Shown here: positions 43,725-53,723 of the stretch, piece after piece
Layout: each line of letters begins with the position of its first letter
How positions within the stretch are numbered: position 1 is the first letter of the stretch
Assembly: GCA_022652485.1 (NCBI GenBank)
Contig: JALCRK010000015.1
Location: 1 to 62,328, forward strand
DNA from: Sphingobium sp.
GTDB taxonomy: Bacteria > Pseudomonadota > Alphaproteobacteria > Sphingomonadales > Sphingomonadaceae
DNA: 62,328 bases
Direction of reading: 5' to 3'
Notes under the pieces: model-generated
The model's database searches: none
Told to the model about the DNA's origin: nothing
The model's input: only the letters and a program-made list of their open reading frames with translations
Made by a program: the position numbers and the translations under genes

Positions 43725-45414
43725 TTTTCGCTTCCGCCTCGTATCTTTCCCGTTCCTCGGCAACGAGTTCCTTGCGGGAAAGTTTCCCTACCAATGTTTT
43801 GGGGAGGCTTTCGCGAATTTCAACCGCCACGACCTGCTCATGCTTGCCAAGTTGCGGATTGAGCCATGCTTTCAGCTCCGCACCGCTGGCCGTTGCACCC
43901 TCTGCCAGCGCGACGAATGCCTTGGGGCTCTCGCCGCGATAGGAGTCGGGAATGCCGATCACCAGCGCCTCCTTGACCGCCGGGTGGCGATACAGCACCT
44001 GCTCGACCTGGCTGGGGAACACCTTGAACCCGCCCACCGTGATCATGTCCTTGATACGATCGACGATGCGGATATAGCCATCGGCATCGATGGTGGCGAC
44101 GTCTCCGGTACGCAGATACCCATTTTCGAGAATTTCCGCGGTTGCCTCGGGCCGCTGCCAGTACCCCTTCATCGTCTGCGGTCCGGCAAAGGCGAGTTCG
44201 CCCGGCTCGCCGGGCTCCGCCTCGCGTGTGGGATCTTCGCGGTTGAGCAGCTTCACCCGTGTTCCGGGCACCGGCTGGCCGATAGTGCCCGCCTTGTTCG
44301 CGCCCTCATAGGGGTTGGCGCTGACGACCCCGCTGCTCTCGGTGAGCCCGTAGCCTTCCGCGATCCGCGCGCCGGTCGCGTGTTCGAACCGATCCTTGAC
44401 CTCCCGAGGCATGGGTGCGCCGCCCGAAATGCAAACGCGCAGGGAAGAAAAATCGGTGTGATGCACGGCGGGATGATCGAGCATCGCCTGATACATGGTC
44501 GGTACGCCGGGCATGTAGCTCGCGCGCGTGCGTTCGATGGCGTGCATCACCTGCTCGGCATCGAACCTCGGCAGCAGCACCATTTCGCCGCCGCTCGCCA
44601 CCGTGCGGTTGAGAACGCAGGTGTTGGCGAACACATGGAACAGCGGCAGCACGCCGATGATCCGGTCATTTTCGCCCCGGTGCGGGTCGATTATCGCCAC
44701 CTGGCGGGCATTGGAGGAGAGATTTTGATGCGTCAGCATCGCACCCTTCGGCGTACCTGTCGTCCCGCCGGTATATTGCAGCAGGGCAATGTCATTCGCA
44801 GGATCGATCAGAATGGGCGGCGCGTCGCCGTCATTGGCAATCAGATGCGAAAAACGGCTGATATTGCGGTCGTCCTGCGGAATCTCCGCGTCCTCATCCG
44901 CCTTGAAGAAACGGTAATAGAGCGACTTGCCCACCGGCAACGCCCCCGCCACCGAACCGACGACCAGATGTTCGATACAGCTTTGCGCCATCACCTCTTG
45001 CGCGCGCGGCAGCAGCGCCTTGGCCGACAGGGTGAACAGCAGCTTCGTGCCGCTGTCTTCCGCCTGGTAACGGAGTTCCTCCACCGTATAGAGCGGCGAA
45101 AAATTGACGACGATCGCTCCCATCATCATCGCGCCATAATAAGCCGCGACATAATGGGGCACGTTGGGCAGGAACAGCCCTACCCGGTCGCCCTTCCGAA
45201 TGCCGAGGTCGAGCAGACCCTTCGCCACGCGCCGCGCGGCAGAAGCCACATCGGCATAGCTGTATTTCCGGCCCATGAAATCAATGAGCGGCGCAAGTGG
45301 CCTCTGCTCCACCATCGCCTGCAGCATATCCGGGACGGACAGCGGCGCGAATTGCGTATCCCATGCGACGGGATGATTATAGCATTCCCGCCAGATCATA
45401 TTTTCACTCTCCAT
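43717..45414 (-). CDS. Long-chain fatty-acid--CoA ligase (FadD-like)
   Basis: 565 residues. AMP-binding motif [69 protein letters not shown] and [13 protein letters not shown] with the catalytic Lys. The [17 protein letters not shown] form is typical of bacterial FadD. It activates fatty acids for beta-oxidation or lipid synthesis. The 10-bp palindrome AATCATGATT (45431-45440) lies just upstream. Confidence 0.9.
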   Translation of the reverse strand: MESENMIWRECYNHPVAWDTQFAPLSVPDMLQAMVEQRPLAPLIDFMGRKYSYADVASAARRVAKGLLDLGIRKGDRVGLFLPNVPHYVAAYYGAMMMGAIVVNFSPLYTVEELRYQAEDSGTKLLFTLSAKALLPRAQEVMAQSCIEHLVVGSVAGALPVGKSLYYRFFKADEDAEIPQDDRNISRFSHLIANDGDAPPILIDPANDIALLQYTGGTTGTPKGAMLTHQNLSSNARQVAIIDPHRGENDRIIGVLPLFHVFANTCVLNRTVASGGEMVLLPRFDAEQVMHAIERTRASYMPGVPTMYQAMLDHPAVHHTDFSSLRVCISGGAPMPREVKDRFEHATGARIAEGYGLTESSGVVSANPYEGANKAGTIGQPVPGTRVKLLNREDPTREAEPGEPGELAFAGPQTMKGYWQRPEATAEILENGYLRTGDVATIDADGYIRIVDRIKDMITVGGFKVFPSQVEQVLYRHPAVKEALVIGIPDSYRGESPKAFVALAEGATASGAELKAWLNPQLGKHEQVVAVEIRESLPKTLVGKLSRKELVAEERERYEAEAKNG

Positions 45415-45506
45415 AGACGCCAGTCTATCGAATCATGATTAACAAACAACGGATTTATGGGGGGAGATCCGCATAGGGGCGGGAGCATTCTTACGCCGCT
45501 CAGTAC

Positions 45507-46472
45507 TCACCCGGCGCGCGCGGCAATGCGCCCCTCGATCGCGTTCCAGATCATCGCGGCGGTGTCGGTTCCGTTGAAGGCATCGAGGGCGACGATGCCC
45601 GTGGGCGATGTGACGTTGATTTCGGTCAGCCATTCGCCGCCGATCACGTCGATACCGACGAACAACAGCCCGCGCTTTTTCAGTTCAGGGCCGAGGGCCG
45701 CGCATATTTCATGCTCCCGCTCGGTCAGTTCGGTCTTGACCGCGGATCCGCCGGCCGCGAGGTTGGAGCGGATTTCGCCCTTGCCCGGCACCCGGTTGAT
45801 CGCGCCCGCCACTTCGCCGTCGACCAGGACGATGCGCTTGTCGCCTTCGACCACCGCCGGGATAAACGCCTGCACCATGAACGGCTCGACCCAGCTCGCG
45901 TTGAACAGTTCGACCAGCGCCGACAGATTGGCCCCGTCGCTTGCCACACGGAAAACAGCGTTTCCGGCGTTGCCGTAGAGCGGCTTCACCACGATATCGC
46001 CGTGCTCGGCAAGGAACGACCTGACCTGATCGAGATCGCGCGTGATCATCGTCGGCGGCATGAAGCGCGCATAATCGAGCACGAACAGCTTTTCGGGCGC
46101 GTTACGCACCGAGGCCGGGTTGTTCACCACGAGCGTCTCGTTCTCGATCCGCTCCAACAGGTGCGTCGCGGTGATGTAGCTCAGGTCGAAGGGCGGATCC
46201 TGCCGCATCAGGACGACATCGACGTCGCGCCCGAGATCAAGCGTCGTCGAGGCACCGAAGGAGAAATGATCCCCCTCGACCCTCTGCACCGTGACCGAAC
46301 GCGCCTTCGCGAACAGCCGTCCGCCGCGCATCGTCAGCGCCGGAGCCTCGTAATGCCACAGCCGGTGCCCGCGCGACTGGGCAGACAGCATGAGGGCGAA
46401 GGTCGAATCACCGCCGATCTTGATCCCCTCCATCGGGTCCATCTGCACAGCGACATTAAGTGAGGCGGTCAT
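45507..46472 (-). CDS. gshB: Glutathione synthetase
   Basis: 321 residues. ATP-grasp enzyme: VAVQMDPMEGIKIGGDSTFALML at the N-terminus, VVLMRQDPPFDLSYITATHLLE, VVKPLYGNAGNAVFRV, and the C-terminal FVGIDVIGGEWLTEINVTSPTGI with metal and ATP ligands. It joins gamma-glutamylcysteine and glycine. Monocistronic or with yraN/rsmI upstream on the same strand (36-base gap). Confidence 0.97.
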   Translation of the reverse strand: MTASLNVAVQMDPMEGIKIGGDSTFALMLSAQSRGHRLWHYEAPALTMRGGRLFAKARSVTVQRVEGDHFSFGASTTLDLGRDVDVVLMRQDPPFDLSYITATHLLERIENETLVVNNPASVRNAPEKLFVLDYARFMPPTMITRDLDQVRSFLAEHGDIVVKPLYGNAGNAVFRVASDGANLSALVELFNASWVEPFMVQAFIPAVVEGDKRIVLVDGEVAGAINRVPGKGEIRSNLAAGGSAVKTELTEREHEICAALGPELKKRGLLFVGIDVIGGEWLTEINVTSPTGIVALDAFNGTDTAAMIWNAIEGRIAARAG

Positions 46473-46508
46473 GATTTTTTGCTCCGAAACACAGGCATTG
46501 AAGGGAAA

Positions 46509-46871
46509 TCACCCTCCATGCCAGACGTTGCTCAAATGGCGCGGGATACGTCCCGGCGCAAGGAGCATAACATCGATTTGCATATCGTCTCCCGGCCGGA
46601 GATAGGTGTGAGCGACGCTCTCGGCCGCCGCCGCAACGCGCGAGAGACGGCGTTCATCGATCGCGAGATCCAGCTCCGCCTCGGTCGCGCGGGCTTTCAC
46701 CTCCACGAAAATGACGAGGCTGCCGCGCCGGGCTATGAGATCGATCTCGCCCGCGCGGGTGCGCACCCGGCGGGCCACGATCTGCCAGCCCTTGAGGCGC
46801 AGCCACCATGCCGCGATGCGCTCCCCCTGCCGCCCGCGCTTTTCCGCCGCAAGGCGGGCGGGCGATTTCAT
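46509..46871 (-). CDS. YraN family protein (UPF0102, nuclease-like)
   Basis: 120 residues. RGRQGERIAAWWLRLKGWQIVARRVRTRAGEIDLIARRGSLVIFVEVKAR has the GExxA, E-I-D-L-I and F-V-E-V-K-x-R motifs of the UPF0102 restriction-endonuclease-like fold. Function not firmly established. The start overlaps the rsmI stop by four bases (ATGA). The rsmI/yraN/LpoA-like neighbourhood parallels E. coli yraL-yraM-yraN. Confidence 0.9.
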   Translation of the reverse strand: MKSPARLAAEKRGRQGERIAAWWLRLKGWQIVARRVRTRAGEIDLIARRGSLVIFVEVKARATEAELDLAIDERRLSRVAAAAESVAHTYLRPGDDMQIDVMLLAPGRIPRHLSNVWHGG

Positions 46872-47764
46872 TGCCCTTCTTTTATGGTTGCCGCGATTTC
46901 CGAGCCGCCGGATGTTTCCATCCGGCTCGAAATCGCTCTGATTTCCAGCGCGCGGGCATAGAGGGTTCGCCGGTCCAGCCCCGTCGCCTTGGCCACCTCG
47001 CTCGCAGCCTTGCCTACAGAGAGGCGGCCCAGGGCCGCGACCAGCAGCGCATCGGCATCCGCCTCGGTCGCAGCGGGCGTCTCGCCGGGCGGGCCGACCA
47101 CCACCACGATCTCCCCCTTGGGTGGCGCATCGGCATAATGCCGCGCCAGATCGCTCAGCATTCCCGTCCGCGCTTCCTCGTGGAGCTTGGTAATTTCCCG
47201 CGCGACACAGGCCTCGCGGTCACCGAGCGCCAGCACCATGTCGGAGAGGCTTGCCGAGAGGCGCGGCCCGCTCTCGTAGAAAACAAGGCTCGCGCGCAGG
47301 CCCGCGACCTCCGCCAGTGCATCGCCACGCGCCTTCGCCTTGGCGGGCAGGAACCCCATGAACAGGAAACGGTCCGTCGGCAAACCGGAAACCGTCAGCG
47401 CCGCGACCGCCGCACACGGGCCGGGAATGGTGGTGACAGCCCGCCCCGCCGCGCGCGCATCCCGCACCAGCTTATAGCCAGGGTCGGATATCAGCGGCGT
47501 GCCGGCATCGGAGAGCAGCGCCACCGCCTCTCCCTCCATCCGCGCCACCAGCCGCGCGCGCACCGCTTCGTCACTATGGTCATGATATGGCAGCATGGGC
47601 CGGTCCGATCCGGCATGGCGCAGAAGGCGCGCGCTCACGCGGCTGTCCTCCACCGCGACCACATCGGCGCGGCATAATATGTCAGCCGCCCGGGGGCTGA
47701 GATCAGACAAGTTGCCGATCGGCCCCGCCACGATATAAAGACCCGGAGATAACGCTTCGACCAT
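46868..47764 (-). CDS. rsmI: 16S rRNA (cytidine(1402)-2'-O)-methyltransferase RsmI
   Basis: 298 residues from the ATG at 47764. SAM-binding tetrapyrrole-methylase fold: GLYIVAGPIGNLSDLSPRA, VAVEDSRVSARLL, ALLSDAGTPLISDPGYKLV, TIPGPCAAVAAL, FLFMGFLPAKAKAR and REITKLHEEA. It methylates the 2'-O of C1402 in 16S rRNA. The start is only 13 bases from the start of the divergent LpoA-like gene, so each promoter must lie inside the other gene or be very compact. Confidence 0.95.
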   Translation of the reverse strand: MVEALSPGLYIVAGPIGNLSDLSPRAADILCRADVVAVEDSRVSARLLRHAGSDRPMLPYHDHSDEAVRARLVARMEGEAVALLSDAGTPLISDPGYKLVRDARAAGRAVTTIPGPCAAVAALTVSGLPTDRFLFMGFLPAKAKARGDALAEVAGLRASLVFYESGPRLSASLSDMVLALGDREACVAREITKLHEEARTGMLSDLARHYADAPPKGEIVVVVGPPGETPAATEADADALLVAALGRLSVGKAASEVAKATGLDRRTLYARALEIRAISSRMETSGGSEIAATIKEGQ

Positions 47765-47777
47765 ATAAGGATAAGCA

Positions 47778-48974
47778 ATGGCAGAGACGGGTGCCCTTCG
47801 GCAAGCAAACATATGGAGCGCGGCGCGGCGCGCGGGTCGATTGCTGGTGCTCACGGGCGGCCTGCTGCTCGCGGCGTGCCAGACGATCGTGCCGCGCGGA
47901 ACCGGGCCGGAGACGACTAGCCCTGCCAAGCCGGCTCCGGTTCAGCAAGGCCTGCCCTCCGATTCCGAACGGCATCGCGTGGCGCTGCTCGTGCCGATGA
48001 GTGGCTCGAACGCGGGAGTCGGCCAATCCATCGCCAATGCCACCACGCTCGCCCTGCTCGATACCAAGGCGACCAATATCCGCATCACCACCTATGACAC
48101 CGGCAAGGGCGTGGCAGGCGCCATCAACAGCGCGATCGCGGATGGCAACAAGCTCATCCTTGGTCCGCTCACCGCCGACGAGGTCTCGGCCGCCGCCGGG
48201 GCGGCGCGTGGCGCGGGGGTGCCGATCGTCAGCTTTTCGAACGACAGCGGCGTCGCGGGCAATGGCGTCTTCATCATGGGCTATACGCCCGCCCAATCGG
48301 TTGACCGGGTGGTCGAATATGCCCGCGGGAGGGGCATGAGCCGGTTCGCCGCGCTCGTGCCTGCCGGTGTCTATGGCGAGCGGACGGGCAATGCCTTGCT
48401 GGCAGCGGTGCGGGCACACGGCGGCACGGTCGTCGCGATGCAGAATTACAGCCGCACGGCGGGCTCACTCGCCGCCGCCGTGAAGAAGCTCGGCCCGCCC
48501 ACCGATTACGAAGCCGTGCTCATCGCCGACAGCGGCCGCGTGGCGTTGCAGGCGGCCCCGCTGCTGCGCAAGGGTGGTGCCACCACCGCGCGCATTCTGG
48601 GAACCGAGCTGTGGAACACCGAGAACGACATAGCGGCCAGCCCTGCGCTGCGCGGGGCGTGGTTCGCTTCGGTGTCAGACGCCTATTACCGTCAGCTTGC
48701 CACCAAATATCGCGCCCGGTTCAACACCCCGCCCTATCGCCTTGCGGCGCTCGGCTATGACGCGGTGCTCTTGACCGTGCGCATCGCGCAGGATTGGCGA
48801 CCGGGCAGCGCCTTCCCCGTCTCTCGCCTTACCGACAAGGGCGGTTTCGCCGGGATCGACGGCGCGTTCCGCTTCGGTGGCAACGGCCTCGCCGAGCGTG
48901 CGCTGGAAGTGCAGCAGGTGGACGCGGACGGCTTCACCGTGATCGACGCCGCGCCGAGGGGTTTTGGGGAGTAG
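47778..48974 (+). CDS. Penicillin-binding protein activator (LpoA-like lipoprotein)
   Basis: 398 residues. Signal with lipobox LLAAC, a Pro/Thr-rich linker (RGTGPETTSPAKPAPVQQG) and a periplasmic type I binding fold: HRVALLVPMSGSNAGVGQSIANATTLALLD, LILGPLTADEVSAAAGAARG, PIVSFSNDSGVAGNGVFIMG, AALVPAGVYGERTGNALLAAV and a Tyr/Asp-rich C-terminal lobe. Homologous C-terminal domain in LpoA activates PBP1A. Divergent from rsmI with 13 bases between start codons, as in E. coli. Confidence 0.87.
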   Translation: MAETGALRQANIWSAARRAGRLLVLTGGLLLAACQTIVPRGTGPETTSPAKPAPVQQGLPSDSERHRVALLVPMSGSNAGVGQSIANATTLALLDTKATNIRITTYDTGKGVAGAINSAIADGNKLILGPLTADEVSAAAGAARGAGVPIVSFSNDSGVAGNGVFIMGYTPAQSVDRVVEYARGRGMSRFAALVPAGVYGERTGNALLAAVRAHGGTVVAMQNYSRTAGSLAAAVKKLGPPTDYEAVLIADSGRVALQAAPLLRKGGATTARILGTELWNTENDIAASPALRGAWFASVSDAYYRQLATKYRARFNTPPYRLAALGYDAVLLTVRIAQDWRPGSAFPVSRLTDKGGFAGIDGAFRFGGNGLAERALEVQQVDADGFTVIDAAPRGFGE

Positions 48975-48989
48975 CACTCCCCGGCCGGA

Positions 48990-49643
48990 TCAGAGGATCG
49001 ACTGCCCCGTCTTCGCCCAGTCCGCCACAAACCCGGCGATGCCCTTGTCGGTCAGCACATGGTTGAAGAGGGAGCGGATGACGGCGGGAGGCGCGGTCAT
49101 CACATCGGCGCCGATCTTCGCGCTTTCGAGGATGTGGATCGGGTGGCGCACGCTCGCCACCAGTATCTCGGTCTGGAACGCGTAGTTGTCGTAGATCAGG
49201 CGGATGTCCTCGATCAGCTTCATGCCGTCGAAGCCATTGTCGTCATGCCGGCCAACGAACGGCGAGATGAACGTGGCGCCCGCCTTCGCCGCGAGCAGCG
49301 CCTGATTGGCGGAGAAGCACAAGGTGACGTTAACCTGGGTGCCCTCGGAGCTGAGCGCCTTGCAGGTCTTGAGGCCATCGATGGTGAGCGGCACCTTGAT
49401 GCAGACATTGTCCGCGATCTTGCGGAGGACTTCGGCCTCCTTCATCATCGTCGCATGATCGAGCGCGACGACCTCGGCCGAGACCGGGCCGTCCACGATC
49501 CCGCAGATTTCCTTCACCACCTCCAGAAACTGGCGACCAGACTTGGCGATCAGCGACGGATTGGTGGTAACGCCGTCAAGCAACCCCGTTTCGGCGAGGT
49601 CGCGAATATCAGCGGTGTCTGCGGTATCGACAAAGAATTTCAT
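48990..49643 (-). CDS. fsa: Fructose-6-phosphate aldolase/transaldolase-like (TalC/FSA)
   Basis: 217 residues. Short transaldolase family: [36 protein letters not shown], the Schiff-base lysine in [12 protein letters not shown], and [29 protein letters not shown]. This family includes FSA and prokaryotic TalC; the sequence alone does not separate the two. It converges with the LpoA-like gene across 15 bases. Confidence 0.93.
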   Translation of the reverse strand: MKFFVDTADTADIRDLAETGLLDGVTTNPSLIAKSGRQFLEVVKEICGIVDGPVSAEVVALDHATMMKEAEVLRKIADNVCIKVPLTIDGLKTCKALSSEGTQVNVTLCFSANQALLAAKAGATFISPFVGRHDDNGFDGMKLIEDIRLIYDNYAFQTEILVASVRHPIHILESAKIGADVMTAPPAVIRSLFNHVLTDKGIAGFVADWAKTGQSIL

Positions 49644-49719
49644 GGAAGCGGTCCCCGGCTGTATGAGTCGTGCACCCTATAGCTGCGCAGCCGAAGCCGC
49701 GCATCCGATAATGCTAATG

Positions 49720-50397
49720 CTACAGGGCGTTCGCGGCGGTAAGCGCAGCAATCAGGATCGGGTCGCCCGTCGAACGCGGATCGGCGCGGATCGCAAGCTC
49801 CTCCTTGCCCATTTCCGCAAAAATCGCGTTCGATGCCTTGCGGGTCACATCGTCGCGCAAGCCTGCGAAATCGATGCCGGTCACGAGCTTCAGCGCTTCG
49901 GTGACTGCCTGATTGTCGAACAGTTTCAGCCCCTCATCCACACCCGGCACCATTGCGGCGATGAGGCTGTTTCCCATATGCTGTTGCAGCAGGTTCGTCG
50001 CGGCAGGGGTGCCAGCCGCCCGGATGATGGCGGCGGCGTCCTGGGGCGAGACCGACATAATGGCATCAGCGATTACCGGAGCAGCACGCTCTGCCCCGTG
50101 TTCCGCCGCTCGATTGACCTGTTTGAGCAGGCGATCTCGCACAACCCCGCTTAACAGCACGCGCGAAAGGAACGAACCGCTCCCGCCGCTTCCCAGCTGA
50201 TCGGGTAAACTGATGCGCGCGATCTGGCTGTCGTAGAATCCGCCTGGCGCCATCAACCGCGCCAGCGCGCGCTTCGACGACAGTGACAGCAACCGCCTTA
50301 TCGCTTCCGTCAGGCTATAGCCCAAGCCCTGAGAACACCCCGCCAATGCCAGAAGCCCCAGCGCCGATCCGCTTGTCAGAAACTGCCTGCGTTGCAT
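49720..50397 (-). CDS. DUF4197 domain lipoprotein
   Basis: 225 residues from the ATG at 50397, with GGGAGA upstream. Signal with RRQF and lipobox LALAGC, then a helical domain of the DUF4197 type (LSLSSKRALARLMAPGGFYDSQIARISLPDQL, LLKQVNRAAEHGAERAAPVIADAIMSVSPQDA, TGIDFAGLRDDVTRKASNAIFAEMGKEELAIR). Function unknown. Divergent from priA with 97 bases between starts. Confidence 0.85.
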   Translation of the reverse strand: MQRRQFLTSGSALGLLALAGCSQGLGYSLTEAIRRLLSLSSKRALARLMAPGGFYDSQIARISLPDQLGSGGSGSFLSRVLLSGVVRDRLLKQVNRAAEHGAERAAPVIADAIMSVSPQDAAAIIRAAGTPAATNLLQQHMGNSLIAAMVPGVDEGLKLFDNQAVTEALKLVTGIDFAGLRDDVTRKASNAIFAEMGKEELAIRADPRSTGDPILIAALTAANAL

Positions 50398-50494
50398 ATT
50401 TATCTCCCACGTCATGCTAGATTTGCCTGTCTCTCTTTTGGCCACGAAAGGGAAGCGGGTTTTTAACCGCAGCGCTTGTCCTTACATACACAGC

Positions 50495-52660
50495 ATGACT
50501 CGCGTCCGTGTATTGACCCTGAACGCCGCACTTGGGCCGCTCGATTATCGGGTACCGGATGGACTGAGTGTCGAGCCCGGCAGTATCGTCGAGGTTCCGC
50601 TGGGGCCGCGACGCGTCATCGGCGTGGTCTGGGAGGAAGATCGCCTGCCGGACACGCGCACCGTGCCGGATGCGAAACTCCGCGCGCTCGGCGCGGCGCT
50701 TCCCGTACCCCCGTTGACCGCTCCGCTGCGCCGCCTGATCGAGTGGGTGGCGGACTATTACATGGCGCCTCTCGCCGCCGTGTTGCGCATGGCGATGCCT
50801 GCGGGCGTGACGGCGGGGGAACGTGTCAGCGTCGAGTATCGTCTCTCCGAAACCGCTCCTGCGCGCCTCACTCCGCAACGCACGCAGGCGCTGGAGCGGA
50901 TCGGAGCATTGCAGGGCTCGGTCGCCGAACTGGCCGAAAAGGCGGAGGTTTCGGTCGCCGTCATTCGCGGACTTATCAAGTCCGGGGCGCTGGCAGCGAC
51001 AGAAGTCACCGCCTCCGAGCCCTACCCCGCGCCGAACCCCTCGCATGATGTCCCCTCGCTCAACGAGGCCCAGCAGGCGGCGGCGGACATCTTCACCCAG
51101 GCGATCGATGCGGCACAATTTCAGACCTTCCTGCTCGATGGCGTCACCGGGTCCGGCAAGACCGAAGTCTATTTCGAGGGCATCGCGCGTGCCCTGAAGG
51201 ACGGCGGGCAGATACTGGTCCTGCTGCCGGAAATCGCGCTCACCGAGCCGTTCCTCAAGCGGTTCGAGGCGCGCTTCGGGGTGCAGCCGGTGGCATGGCA
51301 CAGCGGCCTTCGCCAGAGCGAGCGGCGACGGGCCTGGAACGCTGTGGCCCGCGGGCAGGCCCAGGTCGTGGTGGGAGCGCGCTCGGCGCTGTTCCTGCCC
51401 TTCGCCCGCCTCGGCCTTATCGTGGTCGATGAAGCGCATGAGACGAGCTTCAAGCAGGAAGACGGCGTGCGCTATCACGCGCGCGATGTGGCGGTGATGC
51501 GCGGCAAATATGAGGGCTGCCCGGTCGTGCTGGCCTCGGCCACCCCCGCCCTTGAGACACGACATCAGGTAAATCTCGGAAACTACCGGGAAATCCGGTT
51601 GCCTGCACGCTTCGGCGGCGCCCAGATGCCGGAGATTATCGGTATCGATCTGCTGACCGATTCGCCTGAGCGACAGCGCTGGATCGCGCCCGCGCTCGTC
51701 ACCGCAATCGATGAAACACTGGGGCGCGGCGAGCAGGTGCTGCTGTTTCTCAACCGGCGCGGCTATGCGCCGCTCACTTTGTGTCGTCACTGCGGTTACC
51801 GTTTCCAGTGCCCCAATTGCACGAGCTGGATGGTGGAGCACAAGACGACGCATCGCCTCGCCTGCCATCATTGCGGCCATGTCATGCCGACACCACGTGC
51901 CTGCCCCGAGTGCAAGGAGCCGGATTCGCTGGTCGCCTGCGGTCCGGGCGTGGAGCGGATCGCGGATGAGGCCGCGCTGCTGTTTCCCCAAGCCCGGCGC
52001 GCCATCGTCACCTCCGATACGCTGTGGTCGCCGGAGAAAGTCGCGGAGTTCGTTGCCTCCGTGGACAATGGCGCGGTCGACATCATCATCGGCACCCAGC
52101 TCGTCACCAAGGGCTATCATTTCCCGAACCTGACCCTCGTCGGGGTGATCGATGCCGATCTCGGGCTGGAGGGAGGAGATCTGCGCGCGGCCGAACGCTG
52201 TTTCCAGCAAATCAGCCAGGTGGCGGGCCGCGCCGGTCGTGGCGAGAAGCCGGGGCGCGTCTTCATCCAGACGCGAATGCTGAATGCGGGCGTGATCCGC
52301 GCGTTACTCTCCGGCGACACGGAGCGCTTCTATGCCGCCGAAGCGGAGAGCCGCCGCCACGCGGAGGCTCCGCCTTATGGCCGGTTCGCGGCCGTCATCG
52401 TTTCGAGCGAAAGCCCCGATCAGGCAGCCGAAACGGCGCGCAGGCTGGGCAAATCCGCGCCGCAAAGGGACGGGCTGCATATCTACGGCCCGGCGCCTGC
52501 GCCCCTCGCACAGCTGCGCGGTCACTATCGCCACCGGCTGCTGGTGCACGCCGCGCGGGGCGTGAACGTGCAGGGCGCGATCCGCCACTGGCTCGGTTCG
52601 GTGCAATGGCCGGGATCGGTGCGGGTCAGCGTCGACATCGATCCCTACAGCTTCATGTAG
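50495..52660 (+). CDS. priA: Primosomal helicase PriA
   Basis: 721 residues from the ATG at 50495. N-terminal DNA-binding domain (VLTLNAALGPLDYRVPDG), helicase Walker A LLDGVTGSGKTEVYFEG, Walker B VVDEAHETSFKQEDGVRYHARDVA, zinc-binding CRHCGYRFQCPNC and CHHCGHV...CPECKEP, and C-terminal HVSSxQVAGRAGR-type motif (QISQVAGRAGRGEKPG). It restarts stalled replication forks. Upstream 3' to 5' helicase motifs all present. Confidence 0.96.
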   Translation: MTRVRVLTLNAALGPLDYRVPDGLSVEPGSIVEVPLGPRRVIGVVWEEDRLPDTRTVPDAKLRALGAALPVPPLTAPLRRLIEWVADYYMAPLAAVLRMAMPAGVTAGERVSVEYRLSETAPARLTPQRTQALERIGALQGSVAELAEKAEVSVAVIRGLIKSGALAATEVTASEPYPAPNPSHDVPSLNEAQQAAADIFTQAIDAAQFQTFLLDGVTGSGKTEVYFEGIARALKDGGQILVLLPEIALTEPFLKRFEARFGVQPVAWHSGLRQSERRRAWNAVARGQAQVVVGARSALFLPFARLGLIVVDEAHETSFKQEDGVRYHARDVAVMRGKYEGCPVVLASATPALETRHQVNLGNYREIRLPARFGGAQMPEIIGIDLLTDSPERQRWIAPALVTAIDETLGRGEQVLLFLNRRGYAPLTLCRHCGYRFQCPNCTSWMVEHKTTHRLACHHCGHVMPTPRACPECKEPDSLVACGPGVERIADEAALLFPQARRAIVTSDTLWSPEKVAEFVASVDNGAVDIIIGTQLVTKGYHFPNLTLVGVIDADLGLEGGDLRAAERCFQQISQVAGRAGRGEKPGRVFIQTRMLNAGVIRALLSGDTERFYAAEAESRRHAEAPPYGRFAAVIVSSESPDQAAETARRLGKSAPQRDGLHIYGPAPAPLAQLRGHYRHRLLVHAARGVNVQGAIRHWLGSVQWPGSVRVSVDIDPYSFM

Positions 52661-52767
52661 CCGTGCGCAGAGATGGCTTGCACTCCATACACCGCAACTT
52701 CCCCACGGACTGGCGACAGAAATTCCAACCAATTGAAAAATTGTCAATAAATACATAACGCTATAAG

Positions 52768-52795
52768 AAGATAGATAAATCTATCTTTTTGATAG
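52768..52795. promoter_or_regulatory. AT-rich palindrome cluster upstream of the TauE/SafE gene
   Basis: AAGATAGAT-AA-ATCTATCTT (52768-52787) is a perfect 20-bp palindrome, and CTATC (52781-52785) also pairs with GATAG (52791-52795). The surrounding 52741-52800 has 13 G/C in 60, far below the window average. The three GATAG half-sites suggest binding of a dimeric regulator; which one is unknown. Confidence 0.4.
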
Positions 52796-52872
52796 AATTT
52801 TTGACTCGCAGTCCGAATAATATCTATTATTCCGCTAGACATTGGATTCGCATCCATTTCGGGGGGAAGAAT

Positions 52873-53643
52873 ATGGACCTTGTCTGGGAGTATCTGCCGC
52901 TGCTGCTGCCTTTCATTGCGATCGGCTTTGCGGCGCAGCTTATCGATGGCGCTCTGGGCATGGCCTATGGCGTCATCTCCACCACATTGCTGCTCGCGAT
53001 CGGCCTGCCGCCCAAGGCCGCGTCAGCCGGAACCCACGCGGCGGAAACATTCACCACGGCGGTCTCGGGCATCAGCCATATCATGCACCGCAACGTGGAC
53101 TGGAAGCTGTTTTCCAAGCTCGCCATTCCTGGGATCATCGGCGGCATCGCGGGCGCCCATCTGCTCTCCAACGTCGATAGCAGCGCGGTAAAGCCCTATG
53201 TGCAGAGCTATCTCACCTTCATCGGCCTGTGGCTGATCTGGCGCAGCACGCACAAGATCGAGCGCACGGAAAACCCGCGTATCGTAGCGCCGCTCGGCCT
53301 GTTCGGCGGCTTTCTCGATGCAACGGGCGGCGGCGGCTGGGGGCCGGTGGTTACATCGAACCTGCTGCTTCAGGGCAGCAACCCGCGCACCACGATCGGA
53401 ACGGTCAACACGGTCGAGTTTCTGCTGACGCTCTCGATCAGCATAACCTTTCTCATCCATCTGGGCTGGGAGACGTTCACGCTTGCCACTGGCGGCCTGC
53501 TGATCGGCGGTGTGGTTGCCGCGCCGCTGGGAGCGATGCTCGCCAAGCATATTCCCGCCAACCGGCTACTGCTGATGGTCGGCATCGTGCTCTCGCTCAC
53601 GTCGCTTTACGGCATCGCCAAGTCATTGGGGCTGATCGGCTGA
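52873..53643 (+). CDS. TauE/SafE-family sulfite/sulfonate exporter
   Basis: 256 residues from the ATG at 52873, preceded by GGGGGGAAG. Multi-pass membrane protein with about eight hydrophobic helices and the family motifs QLIDGALGMAYGVISTTLLLAIGLPPKAASAGTHAAE at the start and GLFGGFLDATGGGGWGPVVTSNLLLQG at the repeat (the two inverted halves). Members export sulfite, sulfonates or other small anions. No sulfur genes are adjacent. An AT-rich operator-like region precedes it and a strong terminator follows. Confidence 0.88.
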   Translation: MDLVWEYLPLLLPFIAIGFAAQLIDGALGMAYGVISTTLLLAIGLPPKAASAGTHAAETFTTAVSGISHIMHRNVDWKLFSKLAIPGIIGGIAGAHLLSNVDSSAVKPYVQSYLTFIGLWLIWRSTHKIERTENPRIVAPLGLFGGFLDATGGGGWGPVVTSNLLLQGSNPRTTIGTVNTVEFLLTLSISITFLIHLGWETFTLATGGLLIGGVVAAPLGAMLAKHIPANRLLLMVGIVLSLTSLYGIAKSLGLIG

Positions 53644-53671
53644 GGTTCCACACCAACACAGCGCAACTAAA

Positions 53672-53699
53672 AAGGGCGGAGTGATCCGCCCTTCTTTTT
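53672..53699. terminator. Bidirectional Rho-independent terminator
   Basis: AAGGGCGGA (53672-53680), loop GTGA, TCCGCCCTT (53685-53693), then CTTTTT on the plus strand; the minus strand reads TTTTTAG after the stem. It serves the convergent TauE/SafE gene and trcR. Confidence 0.85.
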
Positions 53700-53723
53700 G
53701 TCTGGTGCTTGAAAATCTGCCGA

